Below, one piece after another: positions 23,836 to 35,740 of a stretch of 64,000 nucleotides of DNA. The position numbers and the translations under genes were made by a program. The notes under the pieces were generated by a model. It had not been told where the DNA came from. It saw only the letters and a program-made list of their open reading frames with translations, and did no database searches. Position 1 is the first letter of the stretch. Each line of letters opens with the position of its first letter. Source of the DNA: Micropterus salmoides (Eukaryota; Chordata; Actinopteri; Centrarchiformes; Centrarchidae); the NCBI RefSeq assembly GCF_014851395.1, contig NW_024041039.1:3721387-3785386 (forward strand), written 5' to 3'.

Positions 23836-24100
23836 GATATCAAAGTCAAAGTCAGCTTTATTGTCAATTGTGTATCAGACGTACAGAGGAATCGAAAATG
23901 GCGTTCCTCACTAACCAACCCAAGGCGTAAAAACAAAGTACTTAAAACCAAACAGCATAGAGAAACTTTCTGTATGATATAAAAATAGTGCAACATTGCT
24001 ATATACAAAAACAGCAGTAAATCCAGGTTCGATAGTGAGGTAAACACATTTGGTGAATTGTAAGATATCCTATGATATAATGGTGCAAATAATAAATAAT
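23836..24100 (-). repeat. Dispersed fish repeat (caaagtcagctttattg type)
   Basis: Begins caaagtcaaagtcagcttta and continues ttgtcaattgtg...cagacgtacagag...aatcgaaaatggcgtt. I recognise this wording as a frequent fish interspersed repeat, often at the 3' ends of transcripts, but cannot name its class with certainty. The long minus-strand frame across it is not a gene. Confidence 0.4.
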
Positions 24101-24399
24101 AATACGTAGTTTTAGTCTTATAAAGCATCGTGGGGAGCCATATAAACAAAATACATTCACAGAAAACAAACAACAAAAAGTCATCGCGTCAGGTTTGGCT
24201 TAGAAATTTTTAATTTTTTAAAAATTATTTAGGGGAATGATTCACTTAATATCGCGTATAAATTCTTTACTAGAACATTATTGGAAAAGTAAAGGTGAAG
24301 TGTGTATTGATAAATGTATTAGGAACGCAGTACATTGTTCTTCCTCTGCACTTCCAGGAGTCACCAGCTGGGGGCGTCCACGGCTTCCTGTACGCCATG

Positions 24400-24895
24400 T
24401 GCAGCCTCTCCTCCTCCGGCACAGAAAAAGAAAGAGCAGCTGCTTCTCACATCACCAGCCTTTGCTCTGTCATCCCCCTCCTCCTCCTCCCTCCTCCCTC
24501 AGGAAAGGGGAGCGCCACACCCTGCCAGCCAATCAGAGCTCGGCTCCACCTTCTCCATCACCTCATCTCAGTTTCCAAGGTAACAGGGCACCCCGCTCTC
24601 TCCCTCTTGTTTCCATACTGAAAAGGTGCCGCATCATCATCCTCATCCCTCCCATCCGTCCGTCCCACCGTCCCATACTGAGCTGGTGGCTAGTTTAGCA
24701 TTAGCTTCCTCTCTGTTAGCATCACCTCTCTCCCTCCCTCTCTTTCTCTCTCTGCAGTGGGATTGCCACAACATCAAAGGCACCTCCCTCCCTCCCTCTC
24801 TCTCCCTCTCTCTCTGCATCCTCCAACATCCGACACTCAGGAAGAGAAGAAGAAGGGAACGAGATGGACTAAAGGAGAAGAAGAAGAGATGTGGT
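24400..24895 (+). promoter_or_regulatory. Possible promoter and 5' non-coding exons
   Basis: A GC- and pyrimidine-rich island in AT-rich surroundings. It has a CCAAT box at 24529-24533 (ccagccaatcagag). Possible splice signals are a donor near 24580 (aaggtaac), an acceptor ctctctgcag near 24757 and a donor gtggtacgta near 24893, just after an atg. These could be the 5' end of a + strand gene whose coding exons lie beyond the window or in long introns. The low-complexity open frames here are not treated as coding. Inference from weak signals. Confidence 0.25.
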
Positions 24896-24899
24896 ACGT

Positions 24900-25741
24900 A
24901 CTGCTGAACCTGCTCTCTGCTGCCCTTGTTTTGTACTTATGAAATAATTAGTGTGTGTGTTAAGCCTAATCCTTCATGGTATGTTGATTTAATCAGCCAG
25001 CTGATGCTAATGCTAGCAGAATGATGCAAGGAAAGAAAAAGAGGAGAAGATAAAGAGAGACAGAAGCAGAGGGAGGTGACTCCCAGTGTCTCTCTCTCTC
25101 TCTCTGAGCTTTTGTTATGGAGGCCTGCTCTGCAGAAGAGCTCGCTCTGCCTGCTGCATACAGAAAGAGGCCAACACCTCTCTTCTCTGTTCCCAGTCTG
25201 CTGCCCTGCATCATACTGGTTTAAGTCTCTTGCACTGGGTTAAAAACCTACATGTAAGGGAAACCCTACTTTCTAACATGCTGGTTTCTGATCAGTGTTT
25301 CTGATCCGATCCCAAAGTTCAGATTTTGAGAAAACATGGATGAGTGAAGTTTTGACTTTTTTGGTATTTTTATATGACGTGTCGTGCGACAATCTTTTTA
25401 AAGGAAAAAGTGTTTAAACTGGCCACGTTTGAAGGCGGGGCGAGATTTTCGCTGTTATAGATGCAGCACAAACACATCGAACAAAGTGACGGAAGTAGTT
25501 GTGTGAAGCACGTCACGATACCAGAAATTTAGTAGTCGATACTGATAACAGTAAAACTCCACGATTCTCGTAAATAACAATAAATCCCATCATGCACTTC
25601 ATCATACATACAACAGCTGTGAAAGTGGTGAGAGGATGTCCAGCACAGATAAGATTTGATGTCAATATATTTATAAATGAGCAATTCAGGTATTCAAATT
25701 ATAACCTTGCACAGTGCAAATTTAATCATTAAACTAATTTC
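24900..25741. other. Intergenic or intronic, no feature seen
   Basis: Contains a short (TC)n tract near 25089-25106. No coding exon recognised. Confidence 0.4.
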
Positions 25742-25926
25742 TCCTTTACCCATTTAGCTGACGCTTTTATCCAAAGCAACTTACAATATGTGTCAGAGGT
25801 CGCACGCCTCTGGAGCAACGAGGGGTTAGGTGTCTTGCTCAGAGACATTGGTGTCTCACAGTGGATTCGAACCCGGGTCTCTCACACCAAAGGCATGTGT
25901 TTTATCCACTGCTCCATCACGTCCCC
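25742..25926 (-). mobile_element. tRNA-derived SINE with L2-type tail
   Basis: Read on the minus strand, the head has an A-box-like gagcagtggataa and a B box gggttcgaatcc, with ccgggttcgaat closely matching a tRNA T-arm. The tail ends ctttggataaaagcg, tcagctaaatg, the 3' end that many fish SINEs share with L2-type LINEs. The tRNA part no longer folds as a proper tRNA and the body is SINE-like, so this is a SINE copy, not a tRNA gene. Confidence 0.75.
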
Positions 25927-26542
25927 ATCGCACAGGTGTAAAATGTTTTAAGGGTGGTCACTATCTGTATTGGCAGTTATCTGACATTTTTATATAGAAA
26001 AACAAAACAGTTATTGATGATTGAAATGGATCGTATTGCTCTTTCGAGATGGTTCCTAACTCCGTCTACACTAACAACCGAGTCGGACAGACATTCAGTT
26101 CTTAGTGCTGCAAACTGCATCGTCATCTTGGGTGATTTTCCGGTGATCAAAATGTGAAACATCTGCCTAAATTAGCTCTCCAACTGTGTTGAAGGTAACA
26201 GCCGCGAAACTCACTTAATTCTGGTTTCCATACTCTTTTCTATTTGCCGAGTCGAACCAACATGTTTTCAGAATTTTCTACTTGGTACCGGAGTATTGGT
26301 TCTTGTGAAATCCCTAGCGTGAACAAAGATAGCTGCAGAGAGAAGTTCAAGTTTTTAACCTTGACTTGTCATGGTAGGAAAAGCAGAGTTATCATCTGGT
26401 GTTAAAAAAGGTATTTTGCAGCTTAAAGTGGGCGTGATTGTTTGGATTGTCAGTTTTCAGAAAGTTGACGGTTAGAGATGCTGTAAGATGATGTGAAAAA
26501 GGATTGCAGTTCAAGCAATGTGATGCCTTTTAACATTGTACT

Positions 26543-26938
26543 CATTTGGACAATAAAACAATGAAAATAATTTTCAATAACAATATAACAAATGTTCAAT
26601 AAATATTCAATAAATGTTTGATTTTATTCACTCGAATCACACACAAATTAGGACTTAATTGTTTTATTAAGATGTTTATTTTGTTGAGGAAAAAGGGCTG
26701 AAAAAAAAAAGAAAAGCTTTTACTTAATTTTACAATTAATTTTACAATTGTTTTGAATGTTCTGCCTCAGATTTGTGAATTAACCATCAGGTTTCTTCAA
26801 CTTTCATTCAGGAGCAAAAATCAGCCTTTAAACTTGAAAGAAGTAACAATTTAATACTTACCGTGATAGTTATCGATATCGAAAGATATGAAACTTTTTA
26901 TCGTGATAACATTTTTGGCCATATGGTCCAGCCTTAGG
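26543..26938 (-). mobile_element. hAT-like MITE (gggctgggcaat family), copy 2
   Basis: Inverted relative to the 32267 copy. Shared wording includes caataacaatataacaaatg, gatgtttattttgttgagga and cgatatcgaaagata, ending near ggccatatggtccagcctta. Several internal deletions. Confidence 0.75.
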
Positions 26939-29745
26939 ACTCATTCCTGATAATTGCCGAGTTCTGGAAACACGGTGATGTCGCTAAAAAGAGGAAGAAA
27001 CACGAGCAGTCAGACGATCAGACAGGTTGGAAACAAATCAGCATTTTATCCAGATGAAATCATTTTATTTGGAAGTAAAACTGAAAGTGAGCGCCCCTGA
27101 CATGTTGGTTCGTGCAGGTGTAAGACTCTTTTCTTCCCACAAATCTCCACCTGATTGTGACCGACCGAGCCGTTTGTCAAGACTCGTCTGAACTTGTAAA
27201 AGCCGTTTGGTTTTCATTTTTGTTTTGTGACATGCTGCTCTGATAATTATCTCATCTCTTGATCCATTAAGTTACCTATTTAGTCATCGGATGACGGCAT
27301 GAACAGTTGCCTCACTCATTAAATATGTGGCCACTGCTGAGTAATACAGCTTTACCGCACTATACTGCCTGCTTTTCTCTTCTGAAAGTGTTTATCTTAT
27401 ATCCTTCAAGTATTCCTTACAAGGTTGTAAAGCCTTGTGTTGTACAGCTCAGTGTTTACACGTGAATATTTCTGACTTTACTTGAGTTTTGTTGTTTCTC
27501 CAAATTGTCCAAATTCTTCAGGAAAGTGTGAGGAGTTAAATTATATTTTCTTACATATATCCTCCCATTTTTTCGTGTTTCGTCTTTCCTCCCCTCCTCG
27601 TTTCCCATTCTCCAGGAAGGAAGGAAAGGAAGTGAGGAAAGAAGTGAATGGCATTTATAGCCGGCTACTTTCTGTGTTTACTTTCGGCCAGACTCAGAGA
27701 TAATCGTTTGAAATGATTCATGTAAAAATCGTCTTTATTTGGAAAGCTGTAGGAGGCTCGCGCAGCATGAATCCTAATTTATCTAAATCTCTACAGCAAA
27801 GGAGGCGAGTGCAAAGTTAGCATGTCAGAATAGACACATTTATGCCACAGTTTAAATAAACGCCAGGTTGAAATATTTATTATATTATATTTAATATAAA
27901 GAGGGACATGTGGAGGAAGCTGGTGAGTTACTGTTCATGTGTCTGTTGTTGCTGATCAAACACTGGGTGGGGCAGGTTTTGCGAACACAGTCGACCTGAT
28001 AAATGTCTCTGTGACGTGGCATCAATTAAACATCCTGCCTGCAGACAAAGCTGCATAAAAGGATGTTTCCTAAATTGCTTCCTCCAGTTTTTGACAGACT
28101 GTTAAAGGAAAAAAAAAAACAGCTTCCATCTTAACAAAGAAGAAGAGAACGCAGGGAAGCAAAAGAAGGATGCAGGTGAGGAGAGGACAGCGGTTTGTTG
28201 AGAGATCATTTAGATTATGAAGAGCAGGAAGTTGTGAGTGGTCAGTGCAGCCCTGCTCACTGTCTGCCATTTCCACCTCACAGGACATGATGCAGCTATC
28301 TCGGGGCTGTTAAACTGAGCGGCTGCAGAGAAGCACAGAGGCGTTGATGTCAGAGGAAAGGTGTAGAAGGTTAAAGTGGGTGTAGGCTTCTCCTGTTACA
28401 GATGGTTTATGGGATTAAATCCACACTGAAACAAAGAAGGAAGCACACGGCTCCCGACTATACAGGACATTCAGTGAGGTGTAGCTGGTTCAATGGACAT
28501 GATGCTGCTGATAGATCATCAGTCAAGCTAACCCCTGTATTTTTCTTATAGAGGGTTTCTTAAATCAGTCATATTGAGCATATCTGTTCATGTTTTAATC
28601 TACAGTGTATATATACAGTACAAATACAGCTTCCACGAGGTCGTTATAACATGCAAGTGATGCGATGTGAATGTTGTACGGGGGACATGGAGTCATCCAC
28701 ATTTTAGTGTCAAGGTAAGGACGCAGAAGACGATGTGTGATTGTAATTTGGTGGATGTGTTTGGATATGGTTGGATGCAACGATTACAGATTTTGTTGGT
28801 GCGATTATTATCTGAGAAATACTCACGGTTTCACGATTATTACGATTATTATGCATTAATTAATTTCACAACACTAGTAATGGCTTAAGTTGATTTTTAA
28901 TATTTAATTACATTAACATTATATTTCTATAATATATAAGTAATATAATAAGTAAGTAATATAAGTATTATTAATATAAGAGGAATATTAACTTTTAACC
29001 GCCATGAAGGAGGGGAATAAACTGAACTGTTACTGTCATCAACTCTCATCCGTACGTATGTTTTAGTGAAAATGATAGAAAGAAATTGAGTGCAGTGTTA
29101 ACTGAAACGCAGTTAATTGGTAGCCTGTAGTCCTGAAAGTCTATAAGCTCCTGATGTTTGTTAGTGTTTTTACAGCTGGCAACATTTGCTCAACACAAAC
29201 AGGAGGAGACAACAGGATGTAACGTTAAATGTTCAGTGACTGAAGGTCTTGAGAGGACTACGTTCTGTCTTCCATGAGGGCCCTTTCAGAAAAGAACAAT
29301 TTGCACTGCGTGGAAGCTGCTCAGCGCTAAAGTTCAACTGCTTTAACCGCGGCGTGCGCATGAGCTCGCCGTGCGGTGCACGTTGCAGCAACAAACCACC
29401 CTGGCGCGGCGCAAGCTATTGAAAGTAATGGGCCTGAAAGGTTACACCTGCTTTGTTTGTTCACGTTGCACTGAAAGCTCGACTCTCATCGCTACAGCAT
29501 CGATTGTAAGTGACACGTTCACATTTAAGTCCCGACCAACTTGCTACTGTTATTTAATATAGTATAGCCTACCTTTACGTGGGCGTGCAAAGCTGGGTGG
29601 TGATCCCGCAGGTGCTGCATCAAGTTTAATGTAATTATTCGCTCCTTTAGCAGGAACCTTTTAACTTAAGTTTTTGAACAGGTGATCCGTCATCTTCAGT
29701 AACGCCCTGGTCAGACTTGGTGCTTCACAGTTTGGTCCCTCTGCC
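26939..29745. other. Intergenic or intronic, no gene seen
   Basis: Short frames only. Around 28745-28870 a tgcaacgatta / acgattattacgattatt stretch looks like a decayed MITE without clear ends. Nothing else is supported. Confidence 0.4.
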
Positions 29746-29783
29746 ATAGTTTAGCCAGTGTACATATACACTGGCTAAACTAT
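29746..29783. repeat. Perfect 17-bp inverted repeat (hairpin)
   Basis: The arms atagtttagccagtgta and its exact reverse complement are separated by only four bases (cata). It could form a stable cruciform or an RNA hairpin. No T-run follows, so it is not a typical terminator. Confidence 0.9.
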
Positions 29784-30669
29784 AAGCGGGTGCACTCCTC
29801 CTGTAACTTTGTTTTCGTTTTGTGAAACAGAAACACTCGGCGTAGTGGAACCGTTACGTTTTAAAGCGCGGTTAATCCGGTGAAATCTGGTAATTGCTGC
29901 ATCCCTAGTTCCAACTTGTTCCTGTTGGGTTGTGACACTTGAGGAGATAAAAATCATCCAGTGTGTGGTGTCGAAGGAAGCGTTTGTCTTCTGATTTAGT
30001 CTCCTTCCGTTATTGAAATTAGGATTATTTAGGATAAGGGTGCACAAATACAAATACCTGGGCTTTGGGTATCAGCTGATGCAGACTACCGATGTGAAAC
30101 CAGTGTAAAATTAACCAGCTGCATTCCTCACTGTGAGGAAGGGTGGCTGGGAATCATTTTATGCAACATCAGGCTTGATCAAGTGTGAAATACGTCCAAA
30201 CTGCTGACCCCTTGTTTTCAGCTCCCTCCATGCTATGTTAGCTCTCCTAGCAAAATATTTTACCAATCTACTGGTGTATTGCTGACACATCGAGTAATAC
30301 ACGCTTGATTGAATTGAATAGAAAAAGTTGTTGTGTGCTGACAGTCTGTAGGTTTCAGCTACACTTAAATATTGGTAAATATTGCTTTTATCGGGGAGGT
30401 TTTAAAATATAGAGTACTAACATTTTATTTGTTTATTACTTCTGTGATTTTTTTTATATTGGTGTGATATCGTGTGTGTAGCGTGGTGTTCAGGTCTGTT
30501 TCTAGTAGGGTTGGGCCGATGGACCATGTCGTCATCATCTTCGATGGCTGACATACATTACAGTGTTTAGCCGGCATCGTGCTGCTTTGCTTTGCACGCG
30601 CCTCAGTAAATCAGGGGACAAGACTTTATTTTCGCCGACTGTATTTGTATCTGCCCCGGCTGGGGCTAA

Positions 30670-30985
30670 TTACCTGGCCAGACTTTTTCTGAATAGGTGA
30701 TCATGAAAGACCTCTTCCTCTTCCCTCACTTGTGCTGGACTGGCTGTTGGACTGCTTCTGCTGCTATCTCTGCTCCTACTTCTGTTTTTGTGGCGCTCTC
30801 TTGGCTTCATGTGATCCCCTCGGTATCTTATGTCGATCAGTGTTGCTTTGTGCATCATCCTCTGGGTGGCATCATGGCTTTCTAGCTGCCCCTAGGATGA
30901 AACGGGATGACATTCTGGTGTTATTGTTTTTGTTGGTTGTTGACCCAGCTTCACCACCACCTATCTTCACGTTGGTGTTGGTAGC
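30670..30985 (-). pseudogene. Unrecognised Arg/Ser-rich coding remnant
   Basis: The minus-strand frame at 30858-30670 contains KPRERHKNRSRSRDSSRSSP, an RS-like stretch, followed by an acidic run EEEE. It ends in a stop with an AATAAA-type signal about 45 bp further on (near 30625). Upstream, a second frame (beginning near 30985, with NTNVKIGGGEAGSTT) joins it only if one G of a four-G run near 30893 is removed. It may be a decayed exon, retrocopy or chance. Product unknown. Confidence 0.2.
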
Positions 30986-30989
30986 ATAA

Positions 30990-32266
30990 GTATGGTGTCC
31001 TTGTGGCACCAGTTTGTCTGGTATGTTGTGGTGTCTGTCTGCTATCCATGTTGATTTAGAAACTAATCTGGATGCATCTGACCAGGTGTTATTTCAGCTA
31101 ATGGAACAGTTTGAAGGTTTTGGCTGAGGTCAAACGCAGAGAATGGCTGTTATTTTGAGCAGAGTGAAAGGTCTCCTGCTGTTTGTTGACACACACTGCT
31201 TTGGTTAGGAAAGGGTGAGTGGCATTAATGCAGGATATTCACTCTAAACTTGTGTGCATCACTTGGTTAGAAGTAGATATAAACCCTCAGGTCTTACTTC
31301 TACCACTGCAGAACATCACTATGTAGAAAGACTTTCTTGCTGACTTAGATTCAGCCACCCTCCAGCCATTAGCCCCTGGCCTTAATCTTTAACCTCCAGC
31401 GTTTATTCCCTGTTCTCCTGCCTGCAGGTTTATAACACTAACACAGTCATATATTTGAGATGGCTAATGAGTGAGACTGGATCTCCCAGTGCAGATGGAC
31501 AGACTCCCTCAGGATCATCTGTAATTAGCCAGGAGCTGCTTGTGTTTACTGAAGTCAATTCAGGTCAAGTTCATTATCAACACACCTGGAGGTGTTTAAG
31601 ACAAAAAATGCGTCATAATTACGTAATAAAAGTTTTCTGCAAGATAATCGTTTTTTTTTTCTGTCAGAAGCTGTTTATATCTCAACATGTTACTAGCCTT
31701 TATTTTTTGCAGCCACTAAGTAGCTTATAGATTATACTGACTATCATTTCGCTTAATATACAAGCAGCTCTTCTTTAGCAAACTTTTTAACATGTTTTCT
31801 TTTCTTTTGTGTGATTGGCATACAGCGTGCATTACAGCCACCTTCTGACAGAACTCACAGACTGGGCTGAATCTGAATCTCCACTTGGGGCTGTCCCACT
31901 TTCAAATCGTCAAGTGTACGAGGGCTCTTTTGCAGACTTTCTGAGCCCTTTTATGCACACTTTACATAAGTCCGCATCTCTGCAGACTTTGCTTGAGGGA
32001 ATAACCCAGAATTCATAGCATTGTGTTTAACGTCACATCGTCAGCCTGCAGGTGTTTAAAAAAGTGGAAGTTTACATGTTGGTGTAAGATGCTGTTTTGT
32101 TGATTATTTGAAAATGACCTCTCGTCCAAATATGTTCCAAATATGTTCAAATCAGTCGGTCCTCTTAACATGAAGCAAGGTGGTGGCCCGCCACAGTCTT
32201 ATTTGTTCCGCCATAGCTTCAAAGTGAGCTGAAAATATTTCTACACTTCTCATAATACCAGTAAAG
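30990..32266. other. Intergenic or intronic, no feature seen
   Basis: No gene or clear repeat identified. Confidence 0.4.
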
Positions 32267-32724
32267 CAGGGCTGGGCAATATGGTCTAAAAAGTTACCAC
32301 AATAAAAACATTTCATATCATTCGATATCGATAATTATCACGATAAATGTCAAATCGTTATTTCTTTCAAGTTTAAAGACTGAAAATTGAAGAAACCAGA
32401 TGATTAATTGTGTGGTTCAACATTTCTTTATGGTCAGAATGGGACAAACACTTGATTCCAAACAGTGGATCACTTAAGAAATCTGAGGGAGAACATTCAA
32501 AACTATTATGATAAAAAAAAATTTACGAATATGATCTTGTAGTAGTAAATATTTTTTCAGTCCCTTTTCCTCAACAAAATAAATATTTTAATAGAAAATT
32601 TAAGTGCAAATTTGTTCATGATTCAATTAGACCAATTATTTATTGACAATATATTGAACATTTATTATATTGATATTGAGGAAAATTATATTGCAATAAT
32701 TATCATTATTATTGCCCAGCCCTA
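32267..32724 (+). mobile_element. Complete hAT-like MITE with exact 8-bp TSD
   Basis: Ends are cagggctgggcaat and attgcccagccctа-type inverted sequence (TIR of about 13 bp). Exact 8-bp flanking duplications cagtaaag lie at 32259-32266 and 32725-32732. An 8-bp duplication and CAGGG-type ends define the hAT superfamily. 458 bp, no coding. It serves as reference for the other copies in this window. Confidence 0.9.
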
Positions 32725-32732
32725 CAGTAAAG

Positions 32733-34215
32733 ACATCTAACTGTGTTTACCGACTTTATTCTGTCCTTTTCTCACAGACAGGTGTTTCAGTCTTAAGTCT
32801 TAATTAAATAGAGGCTATGAAGTCTTAATAAATAAATAAATATAAAAAATATGGAAATAAGATTAAATGGATTATATTCACAGGAAGTATATGCGTCCAT
32901 TTAAAGTAAAATCAAACCCCAATAAGATGTTAGGGAAATGACTTTCTTTGATTTGGGGTTTCTATAAAAATATATATTAAATATATTTTATAATAAATAA
33001 ATAATAAATTTGTTGACTTCTTTCGCTTTGTCATCACAATTAATATCTATTCAATGTGTTTATGATCAACTTGTTTACAAGAGTGCAATGTTCTCCATAG
33101 ATCTTGGCTGTGTCCTCGTGTCCCCCCCCCCACCGTAGTCTCACAAAATCCTGTGGGGAACACTGCAAATGTAGGTAACTTGTTTTGGCGTCATCAAGGT
33201 AACGTGATATGTCGCTGAGTGCATTTTGGGGTCCTTGCAGCCTCTCGCACTCAAGCACTTATCAGGTGACGTCAGCTAAAGACTGTGAGGGTTCACGGTG
33301 GAGGTGGAGGCTGGGATCGGGCCTCTGTCTCCACACTTTCTCCCTGCAGAGCTGACGCCCTGCATCCCCAGCGGGGACAGTGAGGTAGAGAGGTATCTGC
33401 TGCTGCTGCTGCTTTAGGATGACACAGCAGGAGGTTCACCTCGTCATCACACCCTCCTGTTTTAACATCTGTTGGCCACACTCTTTATTCAGCACAGACT
33501 CTATCATAGTTTACTGATTTAACACATGTTGTAAAGGGGCTGCAATTCAAAGTGTAGGTTCCTTTGTAATAAATTACACTACATAATCTAATTACTCTGG
33601 CAGAAATAATCAATATAAAATGCTTGTGATTGCAATAATCAAATTAAAGTATCTCCTCCTCTGCCAGGATGGAAAAGCTGTGTCACAACTATTACTACTG
33701 CTGAAACGTGTGGTCACCCCTGTTTAACCCTGACATAAGCAAACACTTTTTAAAAAGATGGGAACATTCGTTGTAGGGTTGCTGGGAATATAATATAAAT
33801 ACAGTATAATATAATTCTGCTGTCTGTTCATAAGCTAGAGAATAAGCATTAATGCACGTAAAGTTTTGGCTAATCGTGGATCACAGGTCCTAAAATTAAA
33901 TTGGGCAATAAAGATGAAATTCATCCTTAAATCAAATTAGACATTTAGAAAATATCTCTTTTGCAAAGTAAAAATCACCAGTCACTCAATAGAACATTTA
34001 ATAACTGTTTGAATGCGAGCTGAGATGAGCTAAACTGCAAAACAATTTGTCCTTGTAATAGTGACAACCCAGCGTGACACGTTACTGAAGATTTCTGTAT
34101 GATCGCTCAGAGAGAGACCCGCGATTCAACAGGAGACCTGAGGGGCCCCTCCATCCTGCTTCATGACACAATAGTGCTGAGAACTCAGTCAGCTGTGTGT
34201 GTAACCACCGACCAT
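32733..34215. other. Intergenic or intronic, no feature seen
   Basis: AT-rich, with a short C-run near 33123 and no supported gene. Confidence 0.4.
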
Positions 34216-34242
34216 CCCCCCCCCCCCCCCCCCCCCCCCCCC
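34216..34242. repeat. Uninterrupted run of 27 C
   Basis: A homopolymer of C on the + strand (G on the minus strand), followed by (gt)n. The length may be affected by sequencing or assembly. Confidence 0.9.
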
Positions 34243-35575
34243 GTGTGTGTGTGAGGTTGGAAGCACATGATGAAGTTCAAGGTCCCGGGTTATCCAGCTC
34301 CTCTCTGGAGAATAGACCACTATAATACGCAGAATATGGGGGATGGTGTGGTCTGCTGCATTTGTATTCATCTCACACTTTCTCTCAAATCTGCAGCAGG
34401 TAACACAGATCGAAAACGATATTTTAAGAGCCCGACCGATATGGGTTTATAGTGAAAAAGAGCCGTTTTATGAGTTGATATTTAGATTTTGAGAATGATT
34501 TGGATAGTAGAGCTCTTTCCTGTATAAACTACACCTCGAACAGGCCGATATTGAAAGCTGTATGTGGGCTATTATACCTTTTCCTAAATGGATTATGTTA
34601 ATGAAATAGATTACAGTTTCAAGTGAACATGTAAGGAGTTGCACATCAATAAACATTTTCTGCTGGACGGTGCAACTAATTCAGCAATCTGTCAACAGAG
34701 AGAGAATAAGCATGTGGATTTCACTTTACACATAATCTGCGGTAATTTCAATGCAGCATATTCACATCTTGTTCATCCCTTAACCAGCACATTTTTTATT
34801 CTAACCAAAGCTACGAGTAACCATTTCTCAACCACCATCTGTCTAAATCATGCCGTCTACAGTAACATTGCTACAGTGACCTGCTGTTCAATGCAAACAT
34901 GCTACTACATGACTGTTTACAACGAGGACCTGCAACTTTGTCTGGCAGGAAGCCGTATTAGATTCTTGTTCAGCTCACGTTTATTTACGTGTCCCCTCTA
35001 GTTTTATCATTTACGACATGCCGACTAAAACTACAAACAAACGGCTTGCAGACAAATTTAGAATACGTAGTTTAATCAGTGTATGTGATTCTGGAGAGTT
35101 TATTGTCCACGAAGAGACATTTGTTTTGCACTATGTTATGGATTATTGCATTGATCAGAAGACTATTAACAATGAACAGTAAATCTTCACTTTGTTATTT
35201 TATTAGACACTAATAGGCTTTGGTGGTGTGGCGAGCACGTCACTTAGATGGCGGTCTGTGCAACCCTCAGTGGCTTTCACTTCCACACTTTGCTCAGGTT
35301 ACATATGGGGCTGGACAGGACCTATTTGTTAGCCTAGCTTGCTGTTAGTGTTTAATCTTAGTGGACGTCATGCCACTCGGCAGCCATCCTCCTATCTGAA
35401 TGAATGGGGAGAGTGCCAGAACTGCACTTTCACTGGTCACCGGGACATAAAAACTACACGACTAGAATCACTAGTAAAGTCTAATAAAAACAGTAAGATA
35501 AAAAGAGAGAGAGTTTGACGACTTTGCCCCAAAATAAGGTTTAAAAAGTGTTTTTTCCTGACTGGTTATACTTAT
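34243..35575. other. Intergenic or intronic, no feature seen
   Basis: A 120-codon + frame at 34639-35001 has no recognisable motif and is probably chance. Confidence 0.35.
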
Positions 35576-35580
35576 ACTAC

Positions 35581-35740
35581 TACGCATGCGTCACCACTTC
35601 CACGCAAGCTCAGTCAAAGTAAAACAGACCCTTACGTCAGTGAATCCACACGATTGGCAGAAAAATGTTTCGCGCTTTGGCTGTGAAAAGCAGACGATTG
35701 GCTTTCCAGTGGGACAGGCGGGATGACCGCCATCTTTGCC
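35581..35740. promoter_or_regulatory. Cluster of promoter-type motifs
   Basis: Within 160 bp there are an NRF1-like tacgcatgcgtca (35581), a CRE-like ttacgtcag (35632), two inverted CCAAT boxes (cgattggc at 35651 and 35695) and a YY1-like ccgccatctttg (35727). CpG density is above the surroundings. The YY1 motif points to the minus strand, where an unrecognised 78-codon frame (35824-35591) overlaps. No downstream exon is recognised. It could be a real promoter, or carried by a repeat. Confidence 0.3.

Noticed and set aside
23718..24176. 152-codon minus frame as a gene
   Set aside because: It overlaps a dispersed fish repeat and very AT-rich flanks; the composition is that of random AT-rich translation.
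24237..24698. 153-codon + frame as a gene
   Set aside because: It is low-complexity Pro/Ser-rich sequence over a pyrimidine-rich stretch, with overlapping frames of similar length and no domain.
25860..25926. tRNA gene on the minus strand (B box gggttcgaatcc)
   Set aside because: The arms do not pair properly, and the sequence runs into a SINE body with an L2-type tail, so it is a SINE head.
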